From: Shinella granuli
GTDB taxonomy: Bacteria; Pseudomonadota; Alphaproteobacteria; Rhizobiales; Rhizobiaceae
Direction of reading: 5' to 3'
Length of the DNA stretch: 64,000 nucleotides
NCBI RefSeq assembly: GCF_004341885.1
Contig: NZ_SLVX01000001.1
Span: 186,001-250,000, forward strand
Position 1 is the stretch's first letter. Every line of letters starts with the position of its first letter. The notes beneath the pieces were generated by a model, which saw nothing but the letters and a program-made list of their open reading frames with translations, was not told the DNA's origin and did no database searches. Positions 41,081-48,374 of this stretch are shown here, one piece after another. Both the position numbers and the translations under genes were made by a program.

Positions 41081-41191
41081 AGTTGAACGGCGGCTGAACG
41101 ACGGCTTCGGCCTGCGTTCAGCCTCGGCCTCCTAAGGTCTCCTCAATCGCCGGACGAAACGATCCGGCCGGTGTGAACAGGAGATCCCGCG

Positions 41192-41575
41192 ATGACCCGC
41201 TTTCTGAAAAAATCCCTTCTTGCCGCCGTCCTCGGCCTCGGCGCGCTGACGGCCACCATGCCGGCCGCCTCCGCCGCCAATATCGAGCTGTCGATCGAGC
41301 AGGCCGGCTACCGCAACGGCTTCTTCGAGATCCGCGACCATGACGGGCGCCGCGATCGCTGGGATCGCCGGCATGACCGCCGCCAGGGCAACTGGGGCGG
41401 CCGCGGACGCTGCGATCCTCGCCTGGCCATGGTGAAGGCGCACGATTTCGGCCTGCGCCGCGCCCGCATCGCCGATGTCACGCCGCGCAAGGTCGTCGTC
41501 GAGGGCTTCCGCTACCAGGGCTACGGCCGGATCGTCTTTGCCAACGACCGTCATTGCCCGGTGCTCTGGCGCTGA
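41192..41575 (+). CDS. Secreted arginine-rich hypothetical protein
   Basis: 127-residue precursor. Signal peptide MTRFLKKSLLAAVLGLGALT ends near ASA; the mature part has an Arg/Asp-rich low-complexity stretch (HDGRRDRWDRRHDRRQGNWG) followed by a more ordered end with two cysteines (RGRCDPRLAMVKAHDFGLRR and FANDRHCPVLWR). The RRARIADVTPRKVVVEGFRY stretch is like other small rhizobial periplasmic proteins of unknown role. CAGGAG precedes ATG 41192; a terminator lies 100 bp downstream. Confidence 0.8.
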   Translation: MTRFLKKSLLAAVLGLGALTATMPAASAANIELSIEQAGYRNGFFEIRDHDGRRDRWDRRHDRRQGNWGGRGRCDPRLAMVKAHDFGLRRARIADVTPRKVVVEGFRYQGYGRIVFANDRHCPVLWR

Positions 41576-41612
41576 GTGGGAAGGCCGGCCTGCCGGCCTC
41601 TTCCTGGAGAAC

Positions 41613-41664
41613 ACCGCTCGTCCATGTCACCCCCGGCCACCGCTCGTCCATGTCACCCCCGGCC
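41613..41664 (+). repeat. Two exact 26-bp tandem repeats
   Basis: ACCGCTCGTCCATGTCACCC plus CCGGCC, repeated twice head to tail, between the secreted protein gene and its terminator; may reflect replication slippage. Confidence 0.85.
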
Positions 41665-41676
41665 GGCGAGCGGCCG

Positions 41677-41704
41677 CCCTCCCGGTTCCGCCGGGAGGGT
41701 TTTT
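41677..41704 (+). terminator. Rho-independent terminator after the secreted protein gene
   Basis: Stem CCCTCCCGG / CCGGGAGGG with TTCCG loop, followed by five T. Confidence 0.92.
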
Positions 41705-42003
41705 GCGTTTTGCGCCTCACCATTCCCGGCAGGGCCGCAGGATTATGGTCTGTGAAACGAAGGGCGTGCCGCCTGCCCACTCGTCCGGCGGGCAGAGAGG
41801 GAACGGCGATACCGTGCCATGGCGATTACCCCAGTCGGGAGGGGAGCGTGCTGTTCACGGTGAAGGCGCCGCTGCGAAGAGGGGGCTTTGCAGGGGGAAG
41901 GGTACCCGCACGCTTCCTGCTGCGGAATATGTGCGGCCACGGGAGCGCGGCCTTTCCCTGCCGATGATCGGTCCGCGCCCGTTTCGCGGGCGATCGAGGA
42001 ACG
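41705..42003. other. Intergenic region without recognised features
   Basis: About 300 bp between two terminators, less biased in codon pattern than genes on either side. Short frames exist on both strands, but none has a ribosome site or family resemblance. Confidence 0.5.
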
Positions 42004-42029
42004 AAAAAAGGGCCGGTTGTCCGGCCCTT
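42004..42029 (-). terminator. Terminator of the SIMPL-domain gene
   Basis: Minus-strand stem AAGGGCCGG / CCGGCCCTT with a four-base loop followed by a T6 run, 25 bp after the stop codon at 42054. Confidence 0.92.
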
Positions 42030-42053
42030 CACGAAAGCGTCGTTCCGCGCGGC

Positions 42054-42809
42054 TCAGTTGCCGAGCGCGAAGGTCACGTTGACGGTGACGGAATAGCTGT
42101 TCTCGCCGGTGGCGAGCGGCACGGCGCCGCCGGCGGCATAGTCCTTGGCCACGGCGCGCATCATCGGCATGGGTTCCGCGCGATAGGTGGTTTCGGAGAT
42201 TTCCAGCACGCGGCCGAGACCGACGCCGGCGGCATCCGTCAGTTCCTTGGCCTTGGCCATGGCGTTCTCGACGGCCTTCTTGCGCGCCGCGCTGACGGCG
42301 GTGTCCGGCTTGTCGTTGACGAAGCGGATGCCGTTGCCCTGGTTGGCGCCGAGCGTTACGGCCGTGTCGAGAATCTCCCCGAGCTTGGAGAGATCGCGTA
42401 CGCGCAGCGTCACCGTGTTGGTGACCTGGAAGCCGATCAGCACCGGCGGCGGATTTTCGCCGGTCGAGCTCTGCGGATACTGGTATTGCGGGTTGATCAT
42501 GAAGCTGGAGGTCTGCAGGTCGCGCTCCTCGATGCCCGCTTCCTTCAGCGCGGCCAGGATGTCGGCCATGGCCTTGTTGTTGGCGTCGAGCGCCTCGCGG
42601 GCCGTCTTGGCGTCCTTGACGACGCCGAGGTCGATCAGGGCCATGTCGGGCGCCATCTCCGCGCTGCCTTCGCCGGTGACGACGATGGTCGCCTCGCGCG
42701 GCTTGGCGCTGTCCTGCGCCTGTGCGGCCATCGGCATCGCAGCGGCAAGAGCAAGCGAAAGCGCGACAAGGCTGGCGCCCGTGCGGCGGCCCAGGGTTCC
42801 GTAGAACAT
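42054..42809 (-). CDS. SIMPL domain (DUF541, BP26/OMP28-like) periplasmic protein
   Basis: 251-residue precursor with signal peptide (TGASLVALSLALAAAMPMAA then QAQ). The mature SIMPL fold runs from ATIVVTGEGSAEMAPDMALI through TSSFMINPQYQYPQSSTGEN to the YSVTVNVTFALGN end. Brucella BP26 belongs to the same family and forms a channel-like ring; the function remains unsettled. AGGAGA precedes ATG 42809 (MFYGTLG). A longer frame reaching 42953 lacks a ribosome site. Confidence 0.9.
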   Translation of the reverse strand: MFYGTLGRRTGASLVALSLALAAAMPMAAQAQDSAKPREATIVVTGEGSAEMAPDMALIDLGVVKDAKTAREALDANNKAMADILAALKEAGIEERDLQTSSFMINPQYQYPQSSTGENPPPVLIGFQVTNTVTLRVRDLSKLGEILDTAVTLGANQGNGIRFVNDKPDTAVSAARKKAVENAMAKAKELTDAAGVGLGRVLEISETTYRAEPMPMMRAVAKDYAAGGAVPLATGENSYSVTVNVTFALGN

Positions 42810-42963
42810 GAAGAAAATCTCCTGATGGTTGCGTCCCTTGCGCCGTTCTTCGCCCGTGATTGTGTAGAGAATACGGCGACGCTTGTGAGGCTCGCCGAAT
42901 TCGTCTAGACGATCTCTACGCGTCGGCCGCCATTGACCGACGCCCCCGGCCACCCGCCGGGCC

Positions 42964-43039
42964 GGGCCTGTAGCTCAATGGTCAGAGCCGGCGGCTCATA
43001 ACCGCTTGGTTGCAGGTTCGAGTCCTGCCGGGCCCACCA
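42964..43039 (+). tRNA. tRNA-Ile2 (CAT anticodon, lysidine-modified type)
   Basis: 76 nt including an encoded CCA. The acceptor GGGCCTG pairs with CGGGCCC; the D arm is GCTC/GAGC; the anticodon stem GGCGG/CCGCT encloses CTCATAA; the T arm GCAGG/CCTGC closes TTCGAGT. The anticodon CAT with G1-C72 excludes the initiator tRNA. The anticodon-arm and variable-loop sequence (GCTTGGT) resembles ileX-type tRNA-Ile2 more than elongator tRNA-Met; in that case TilS would convert C34 to lysidine to read AUA. A low-GC, patchy region follows its 3' end. Confidence 0.9.
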
Positions 43040-43217
43040 ACTTACCTGAATCGTCCATTGCGAACCCTTCTCTCGGATTTTCACCTTCCGATTGATCAAG
43101 TCGTTGGCCTTTCCTGGGCACCAGCTTGGCCAGCTCCCAAGAGGTAGTGAGCGGATCAAGCCCAACCGCCATACGATTCTGTTTTAAATCCGCTCCTGTT
43201 GCGGCTTTTCTCCTTCC

Positions 43218-43475
43218 CTAGTCACCGACATATGCAAGATGCCCGTAAATAAGATCGCCGTAGACGTCGATCAGAAGCCCCGTGCTTTTCGGATTAAGCA
43301 AATCCTCATCGAACGCCAGCTTGACGAGCGCCGCCGCTTGCAGCGGAAAATCGACCATACGCGGCGGCTGCACACAAAGGATATGGCGCTGCTGCATAGC
43401 GCACAACGTAGCCACGTACGGAGGCAAAGGTACGCCGACGAACTTGATCGCCCGACAAATCGCCAGGGCGATCAA
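43218..43475 (-). CDS. Possible 85-residue hypothetical protein
   Basis: Unrecognised frame with balanced, protein-like composition (for example MVDFPLQAAALVKLAFDEDL, then STGLLIDVYGDLIYGHLAY). It opens at a TTG with no ribosome site; an internal ATG (about residue 27) is an alternative. It may be a gene remnant in the low-GC segment after the tRNA. The rest of 43040-43502 shows nothing. Confidence 0.3.
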   Translation of the reverse strand: MIALAICRAIKFVGVPLPPYVATLCAMQQRHILCVQPPRMVDFPLQAAALVKLAFDEDLLNPKSTGLLIDVYGDLIYGHLAYVGD

Positions 43476-43502
43476 GCGTAGGCTACAGCCGTGAGGATTT
43501 CT

Positions 43503-44447
43503 CTATAGAATAAAATCGGTGGCTTTCAGCGTGAGGCTTGCATCGATGAGGATCGAAAAGTCCGCTTTCTTGTCGCCGTTTACGTCGGCGAACACGAAGG
43601 TATCGCCGCCCTTCTTGATGTAGCGCAGTTCTCCCGCATCACCTGAAAAAGCCTTCGTTCCGATAAACTCAAAGGTTTGGTTGCCTTTGGTCGTAGTATC
43701 CGCATCAATGGCCTTGAGATCAATTTTATCCCCCTCCTTGCTGGAGAAGTCCTTGATCGTGTCTCGCCCCGACACCGCGACGGTGGAGTCTTTTATCGAC
43801 TTGAATATGAAGACGTCCTTGCCCGCTCCGCCGTGGAGTTCGTCACGGCCCGCGCCGCCATAGAGCTTGTCGTTTCCAGCGCCGCCTTTCAGAATATCGT
43901 TGCCGCCTTGGCCGGAAATCTGGTCGTTCCCCACGCCACCATCGTAGGTGTTCTTTCCGTTCGTCCCCAGAATGCGATCGTTTTCCGTGACGGACGGCTT
44001 CATAATCCGATCAAGGGGAATTTTCCCGTCGGGACCGAAGAACCCGAACGTGAGCGGTTTCTCACTGGTAATAGAATTCACGAAGGAATTGTACTTCCCG
44101 GCGGTGGATAAGGTCGGAATGTCGTTTCCCGATATCTGCATGGTGAACTGCTGATCGCCGAGATCGACAACAAGGATGTTCGCCACGCCTTTTGTGCCGT
44201 TTCCATCCCGCCATGAGATTTGCGTTATATCTGCGTCGAGCTTTTTCGGAGCGTAGACCTTACCGTCTATGCGTAGCTCGATGGCGGGGCTGGTAATCGT
44301 AATGCCCTCTTTTCCATCGGCGCGCTTGTAGCTGAAAACCGCGTCCTTGCTGGTGGCCACCACTTCGAGCTTCGTCGATTTCAGCTTCGTGGCACTACCA
44401 TTCGAGTTGTGGGTCGAAAGGTAGCCTTTGTAAGAAAAGGTCGTCAT
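43503..44447 (-). CDS. RTX (hemolysin-type calcium-binding repeat) secreted protein
   Basis: 314 residues. A ~150-residue N-terminal domain of unknown function (MTTFSYKGYLSTHNSNGSAT onward), then nonapeptide RTX repeats GGVGNDQIS, GQGGNDILK, GGAGNDKLY, GGAGRDELH, GGAGKDVF (about residues 168-212), which bind calcium outside the cell, and a serralysin-type C-terminal domain (DTIKDFSSKEGDKIDLKAID). RTX proteins leave through type I secretion using an uncleaved C-terminal signal; no T1SS genes are adjacent. No signal peptide. GGAGGAAGAT precedes ATG 44447. Lower GC than flanking genes. The N-terminal domain has no metallopeptidase HExxH motif. Confidence 0.9.
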   Translation of the reverse strand: MTTFSYKGYLSTHNSNGSATKLKSTKLEVVATSKDAVFSYKRADGKEGITITSPAIELRIDGKVYAPKKLDADITQISWRDGNGTKGVANILVVDLGDQQFTMQISGNDIPTLSTAGKYNSFVNSITSEKPLTFGFFGPDGKIPLDRIMKPSVTENDRILGTNGKNTYDGGVGNDQISGQGGNDILKGGAGNDKLYGGAGRDELHGGAGKDVFIFKSIKDSTVAVSGRDTIKDFSSKEGDKIDLKAIDADTTTKGNQTFEFIGTKAFSGDAGELRYIKKGGDTFVFADVNGDKKADFSILIDASLTLKATDFIL

Positions 44448-44656
44448 ATCTTCCTCCGGTTTTCACAGCGAACGCATGGGCGAAAATCTGCTGACAGCAT
44501 CTCGTTGGAGCCCGTTGATCGGTCTCGACAATAGGTTGTTATTATGTCGGTAGTTTATGGGTATGAGCGGTTGCAGCAATAGTAAATGTGGCGCCCCACC
44601 ATAACTTTTCGTGAGAATCTACTCTCGCGGCCGGATATTCTAACGCAATATGCCGG
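44448..44656. other. Upstream region of the RTX gene
   Basis: About 210 bp of low-GC DNA holding the RTX promoter region; no gene or clear promoter boxes could be placed. Confidence 0.5.
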
Positions 44657-44830
44657 TCAGGTTCTGGCAATCCTCGCCAGCGGCAGGAAGAGTTGCAGCG
44701 GCTTCGAGGCGAAGGCCACAAACCCGAAATGCCGATAAAGCGCCGCAGCCGGCTCATCTTTCGCGTCTACGGCAAGAGCGAATACGCCCATCTCGGCGCG
44801 CAGGGCGCAATTGGCGGCCCTCCACTTCGA
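44657..44830 (-). pseudogene. Remnant of a GNAT acetyltransferase (C-terminal fragment)
   Basis: On the minus strand, CALRAEMGVFALAVDAKDEP followed by AAALYRHFGFVAFASKPLQL and FLPLARIART is the C-terminal third of GNAT proteins, the VDAKDE..A..LYR.FGF..LP.. pattern being especially like GNAT toxins of the TacT/AtaT class. Upstream of about 44830 the similarity stops abruptly, and the acetyl-CoA-binding Q/RxxGxG/A segment is missing. No antitoxin-like ribbon-helix-helix gene is beside it. Broken by an unidentified rearrangement. Confidence 0.72.
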
Positions 44831-45039
44831 ACTGCTTAATAACTTAAGGGGTCGGTACAATCTGCGAACGGCGGCTAAACACGGAGTTTTCCCCTCCGTT
44901 GCACCGGTCAGTCTCGCGTCAGTGTGTGAACTCACGGTGCAACTCCACCAAAGGAAGGCGCCGCCACGCGCAATTGGGTTGCGGGGCGCCTTGCGCTATG
45001 GGAGGGTCCTACCATTGTGAAAGTGGGAGCGAAGTACAA
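44831..45039. other. Intergenic segment with unassigned sequence
   Basis: About 210 bp between the GNAT remnant and the MBL gene. It holds a large imperfect hairpin AAGGCGCC / GGCGCCTT spaced by about 20 bases near 44954, but no gene or transposase remnant could be recognised. Confidence 0.4.
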
Positions 45040-45903
45040 ATGCCTGCGACAGCTCGACACTCAAGTTCCATTCCCCAGCCACACCGCATCACCATTGATG
45101 ACGATTGGTTCGAAGTCCAGCAGATCACCGACTATCTCTATGCAATCTCGGAACCTCGCCACTATGAGCATACCGTCCTTAATTTGCTCATAGGCCACCA
45201 GCACGCGGTGCTCATCGATACCGGATGCGGCATTGGAAATTTGCGGCGGGTCGTCGAACTGCTGACCAGCCATCCCGTGACTGTGATCAATACGCATACG
45301 CATCTGGATCATCTCGGCAGCAACAGCCAGTTCAGCAATATCGTAATGTTTGATCACCCACGCTCGCGTGACATTTCGCGCAATGGTGTGCCGCGGGAAA
45401 CGTTATTCTGGGAGCTTCTCAACGAAAAAGTCGTGACGCCGCCATGGCCGCGCGGCTTCTCGCGGGAGAATGCAGCGCTGCCGCCTTTCCAGGTATCGCG
45501 GTGGCTGGAGCATGGCGATGTCCTGGACATCGGCGGCATACGGTTGAAGGTGCTGCATACGCCGGGCGAGGCACCGGACCACATCTGCCTGCTGGATCAA
45601 ACTCATCGCATCCTTTTTTGCGGCGACATCCTGCTCGATGGTGCCGTTTGGTCGCATCTCGATGGCGGGGATGTCAGCGCATTGCGCGCCAGCTATGAGC
45701 TTCTGATGCGGCACTACGACGAATTCGACTTTCTGATGCCCTGCCACAATGCGCCCTGCCAAAGTAAGGACCTTTTGCCCATCGCATTGGCCGCGACGGA
45801 AGATGTTCTTTCAGGCAAGGTGACATCGGAAGAGGGGGTTGATCCATGGGGACGTCAGTACAGGAAGTATGATTTCGGCCGGATCTCAATTCTTACGAAA
45901 TAG
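45040..45903 (+). CDS. MBL-fold metallo-hydrolase
   Basis: 287 residues. The metal motif THTHLDHLG places His86, His88, Asp90 and His91 as ligands, with downstream HTPGEAPDHICLLDQTHRIL, FCGDILLDGAVWSHLDGGDV and LMPCHNAPCQSKDLLPI contributing the rest of the binuclear site. The overall layout matches glyoxalase II-like and quinolone-response-type hydrolases; substrate unknown. Start ATG 45040 with GGGAG ten bases upstream. GC is intermediate between the island and the genome. Confidence 0.88.
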   Translation: MPATARHSSSIPQPHRITIDDDWFEVQQITDYLYAISEPRHYEHTVLNLLIGHQHAVLIDTGCGIGNLRRVVELLTSHPVTVINTHTHLDHLGSNSQFSNIVMFDHPRSRDISRNGVPRETLFWELLNEKVVTPPWPRGFSRENAALPPFQVSRWLEHGDVLDIGGIRLKVLHTPGEAPDHICLLDQTHRILFCGDILLDGAVWSHLDGGDVSALRASYELLMRHYDEFDFLMPCHNAPCQSKDLLPIALAATEDVLSGKVTSEEGVDPWGRQYRKYDFGRISILTK

Positions 45904-46294
45904 CCTCCGAACCGAATGACAATACCGATCTCCGGCCATGCGGTAGCGGGGTCGCTCTCGCGGCAATCCACACAATACGTGCGATGAAGAAGAAACGGCC
46001 GGACCGCCGATGACTCCAGTGGGGTGCAGCCGATCTTCATCGCTCATTTTCGAGGGCTATGGAGTCAACATAGATCTCATCTATTCAGCGTGTCCCGCCG
46101 AAGGAGATCCGAACTGCAACGACGTTCTCGATCGCGCTGTGGAAGTCTGCTGTCTCGGCCTCGCTCTCCGAAACCGGACCGGCAGTTTTCGACCCCGATC
46201 TCGCCAATACGAGGCGTGCTGGCGGATCGGGAGTTTGCTGTCGTTGCAAGCCTGTGTTTCAGTTACTGATGTTCGGCCTTGTCGCCGAATGCGG
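45904..46294. other. Intergenic region upstream of arsR
   Basis: About 390 bp, lower in GC, without a recognisable gene. A frame over 46010-46300 runs out of frame into arsR and has no ribosome site. Confidence 0.45.
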
Positions 46295-46295
46295 C

Positions 46296-46330
46296 TTGAC
46301 AACAAAATTATATCCATTAATCTGGATATA
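46296..46330 (+). promoter_or_regulatory. arsR promoter with overlapping ArsR operator
   Basis: -35 TTGACA (46296-46301), 16-bp spacer, -10 TAATCT (46318-46323). An inverted repeat of TATATCCA and TGGATATA with a six-base spacer (46309-46330) covers the -10 and the first base of the start codon. The predicted transcription start falls at or next to the A of the arsR ATG, leaving no room for a Shine-Dalgarno sequence. Confidence 0.75.
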
Positions 46331-46683
46331 TGGAAAACAATACAGCGATCGCGGCGCTCGCCGCACTGGCCCAGGCAACGCGGCTCGAGACGTTCCGGCT
46401 TCTCGTCAGGCATGAGCCCGACGGCGTGCCCGCGGGTGAATTGGCGCGCCTCCTCGATGTGCCGCAGAACACGATGTCGGCGCATCTTGCGACGCTGTCG
46501 CGGGCAGGGCTGGTCAAGAGCGAGCGGCAGAGCAGGTCGATCATCTACAGGGCCGACCTCCAAGCGCTTCGTGATCTGACGCTTTTCCTGGTCAAGGACT
46601 GTTGCGGCGGAGCGACCGAGCTTTGCGCGCCGTTGATCGCCGAACTCACGCCGTGCTGTGCACCGCAGGTGAAGCCGTCGTGA
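46330..46683 (+). CDS. arsR: ArsR-family arsenite-responsive repressor
   Basis: 117 residues; winged helix-turn-helix repressor released from DNA by As(III). The wHTH includes ALAQATRLETFRLLVRHEPD and VPQNTMSAHLATLSRAGLVK. C-terminal cysteines LVKDCCGGATELCAP give the Cys-Cys...Cys arsenite site of the Acidithiobacillus ArsR kind rather than the helix-alpha3 CVC site of the plasmid R773 type. It heads the ars operon. The start ATG abuts the operator with no ribosome site, suggesting a leaderless transcript. Confidence 0.93.
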   Translation: MENNTAIAALAALAQATRLETFRLLVRHEPDGVPAGELARLLDVPQNTMSAHLATLSRAGLVKSERQSRSIIYRADLQALRDLTLFLVKDCCGGATELCAPLIAELTPCCAPQVKPS

Positions 46684-46741
46684 GCGCGAACACGCTTTCC
46701 GCCAGCCAGTGTTCGGGCACCTGCCGGGAGACGTCGGCCTG

Positions 46742-47800
46742 ATGTCCGCTTTCGAACGCTATCTCACGGTGTGGGTCCTTCTCTGCATCGCCGTCGGCGT
46801 GACGCTCGGCCATCTGCTGCCCGACGTTTTCCATGCCGTCGGCGCGGCGGAAATCGCCAGGGTGAACATTCCCGTCGCCGCCCTCATCTGGCTGATGATC
46901 ATCCCGATGCTGGTGAAGATCGATGTTCGCGCGCTGAAGCAGGTCGGCGGTTACTGGCGGGGGATCGGGGTCACCCTGTTCGTCAACTGGGCCGTCAAGC
47001 CGTTCTCCATGGCGCTCCTCGCCTGGCTGTTCGTCGGCTGGCTGTTCCGGGCGTTTCTGCCCGCCGGCCAGATCGATTCCTACATTGCAGGCCTGATCAT
47101 TCTGGCTGCGGCCCCGTGCACGGCCATGGTCTTCGTCTGGAGCAACCTGACGCGCGGCGAGCCGCTGTTCACCCTGTCGCAGGTTGCGCTGAACGACACG
47201 ATCATGATCGTCGCCTTCGCGCCGATCGTCGCCCTGCTGCTCGGCCTGTCCTCGATCACCGTGCCCTGGGATACGCTCGCAATCTCCGTCGGTCTCTATA
47301 TCGTCGTTCCGCTGGTGATCGCGCAGGTCCTGAGAAGGAGACTGACGGCCGACGGCACGACACGCGCGCTGGACGCAATGCTGGAAAAGCTTCAGCCGCT
47401 CTCGCTGCTGGCCCTGCTGGCCACACTGGTCCTGCTGTTCGGCTTCCAGGGCGGGCAGATCATCGCACAGCCGACCATCATCGCGCTGTTGGCCGTTCCG
47501 ATCCTGATCCAGGTCTATCTCAATTCGGGGCTGGCCTATCTTCTGAACCGGATGGCGGGCGAGCGCCACTGCGTGGCCGGGCCGTCGGCCCTGATCGGGG
47601 CTTCGAACTTCTTCGAACTGGCTGTCGCCGCGGCCATCAGCCTGTTCGGCTTCCAGTCCGGAGCCGCGCTTGCGACGGTCGTCGGCGTGCTCATCGAGGT
47701 GCCCGTGATGCTTTCCGTCGTCTGGATCGTGAACCGGACGAAGGGCTGGTACGAGGCGGCTCCGGCCGTATCCCGAAATGCCGCGACCGAAAGGACCTGA
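46742..47800 (+). CDS. ACR3-family arsenite efflux transporter
   Basis: 352 residues, ten hydrophobic segments. ACR3 hallmarks are the TM4 Cys motif LAAAPCTAMVFVWSNLTRGE and TM9 GASNFFELAVAAAISLFGFQ with its essential Glu. Begins MSAFERYLTVWVLLCIAVGV at ATG 46742; a weaker longer start is at 46709. It extrudes arsenite using the proton gradient. Often annotated arsB, but the sequence is ACR3, not the ArsB family. Lies 58 bp after arsR. Confidence 0.94.
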   Translation: MSAFERYLTVWVLLCIAVGVTLGHLLPDVFHAVGAAEIARVNIPVAALIWLMIIPMLVKIDVRALKQVGGYWRGIGVTLFVNWAVKPFSMALLAWLFVGWLFRAFLPAGQIDSYIAGLIILAAAPCTAMVFVWSNLTRGEPLFTLSQVALNDTIMIVAFAPIVALLLGLSSITVPWDTLAISVGLYIVVPLVIAQVLRRRLTADGTTRALDAMLEKLQPLSLLALLATLVLLFGFQGGQIIAQPTIIALLAVPILIQVYLNSGLAYLLNRMAGERHCVAGPSALIGASNFFELAVAAAISLFGFQSGAALATVVGVLIEVPVMLSVVWIVNRTKGWYEAAPAVSRNAATERT

Positions 47801-47802
47801 CC

Positions 47803-48225
47803 ATGGACGCGACCATCTATCACAACCCGGCCTGCGGCACTTCCCGCAACACGCTGGCCCTGATCCGTGCCGCGGGGATCGAGCCGACCGTCGTTGAATA
47901 TCTGAAGACCCCGCCATCCCGCGAGGACCTCGCCAGGATGATCGCGGAGGCGGGCCTGACGGTGCGCGAGGCGATCCGCGAGAAGGGGACACCCTATGCC
48001 GATCTCGGCCTCGACGATCCCGGCCTCTCCGACGAGCAGCTGCTTGACGCGATGGTGGAGACGCCGATCCTGATCAACCGGCCGTTCGTCGTGACACTTC
48101 TGGGCACGCGGCTCGCACGCCCTTCCGAACGCGTCCTCGAAATCCTTCCCGACACGCTCGCGGGACCCTTCTTCAAGGAAGACGGCGAGCAGGTTCTCGA
48201 CGAGACGGGGAGGCGCGTTGTCTGA
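47803..48225 (+). CDS. arsC: Arsenate reductase (glutaredoxin-dependent)
   Basis: 140 residues; reduces arsenate to arsenite, which ACR3 exports. The ArsC/Spx fold begins MDATIYHNPACGTSRNTLAL with catalytic Cys12 (CGTS), followed by VVEYLKTPPSREDLARMIAE and the arginine-bearing LINRPFVVTLLGTRLARPSE and LPDTLAGPFFKEDG. This is the glutaredoxin-coupled type, not the thioredoxin/low-MW phosphatase type. It starts 2 bp after the acr3 stop. Confidence 0.95.
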   Translation: MDATIYHNPACGTSRNTLALIRAAGIEPTVVEYLKTPPSREDLARMIAEAGLTVREAIREKGTPYADLGLDDPGLSDEQLLDAMVETPILINRPFVVTLLGTRLARPSERVLEILPDTLAGPFFKEDGEQVLDETGRRVV

Positions 48226-48374
48226 AACGGTCCCGGCCCGGGCCGGAGACCTATGCCTGCAGCGCGACGTGAAAGGTCGGCGAAGGACGGCTGACAGGCG
48301 GCAGGAACCGGCTATAGTCGCGGGCGACGCGCGATGCCTGCCATGGCGGTGCGCTATGACATGGAGACGGAAAG

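Noticed and set aside
42905-43165. 86-residue minus-strand frame containing ARQDSNLQPSGYEPPALTIE
   Set aside because: This is the well-known false protein made by translating the antisense of a tRNA gene; it covers tRNA-Ile2.
43239-43481. 80-residue plus-strand frame after the tRNA
   Set aside because: No ribosome site and very basic composition; the opposite strand gives a somewhat better, though still doubtful, candidate.
46742-47800. Naming the arsenite exporter arsB
   Set aside because: The TM4 APCTAMVFVW and TM9 FFELA motifs identify the ACR3 family, which is unrelated to ArsB.
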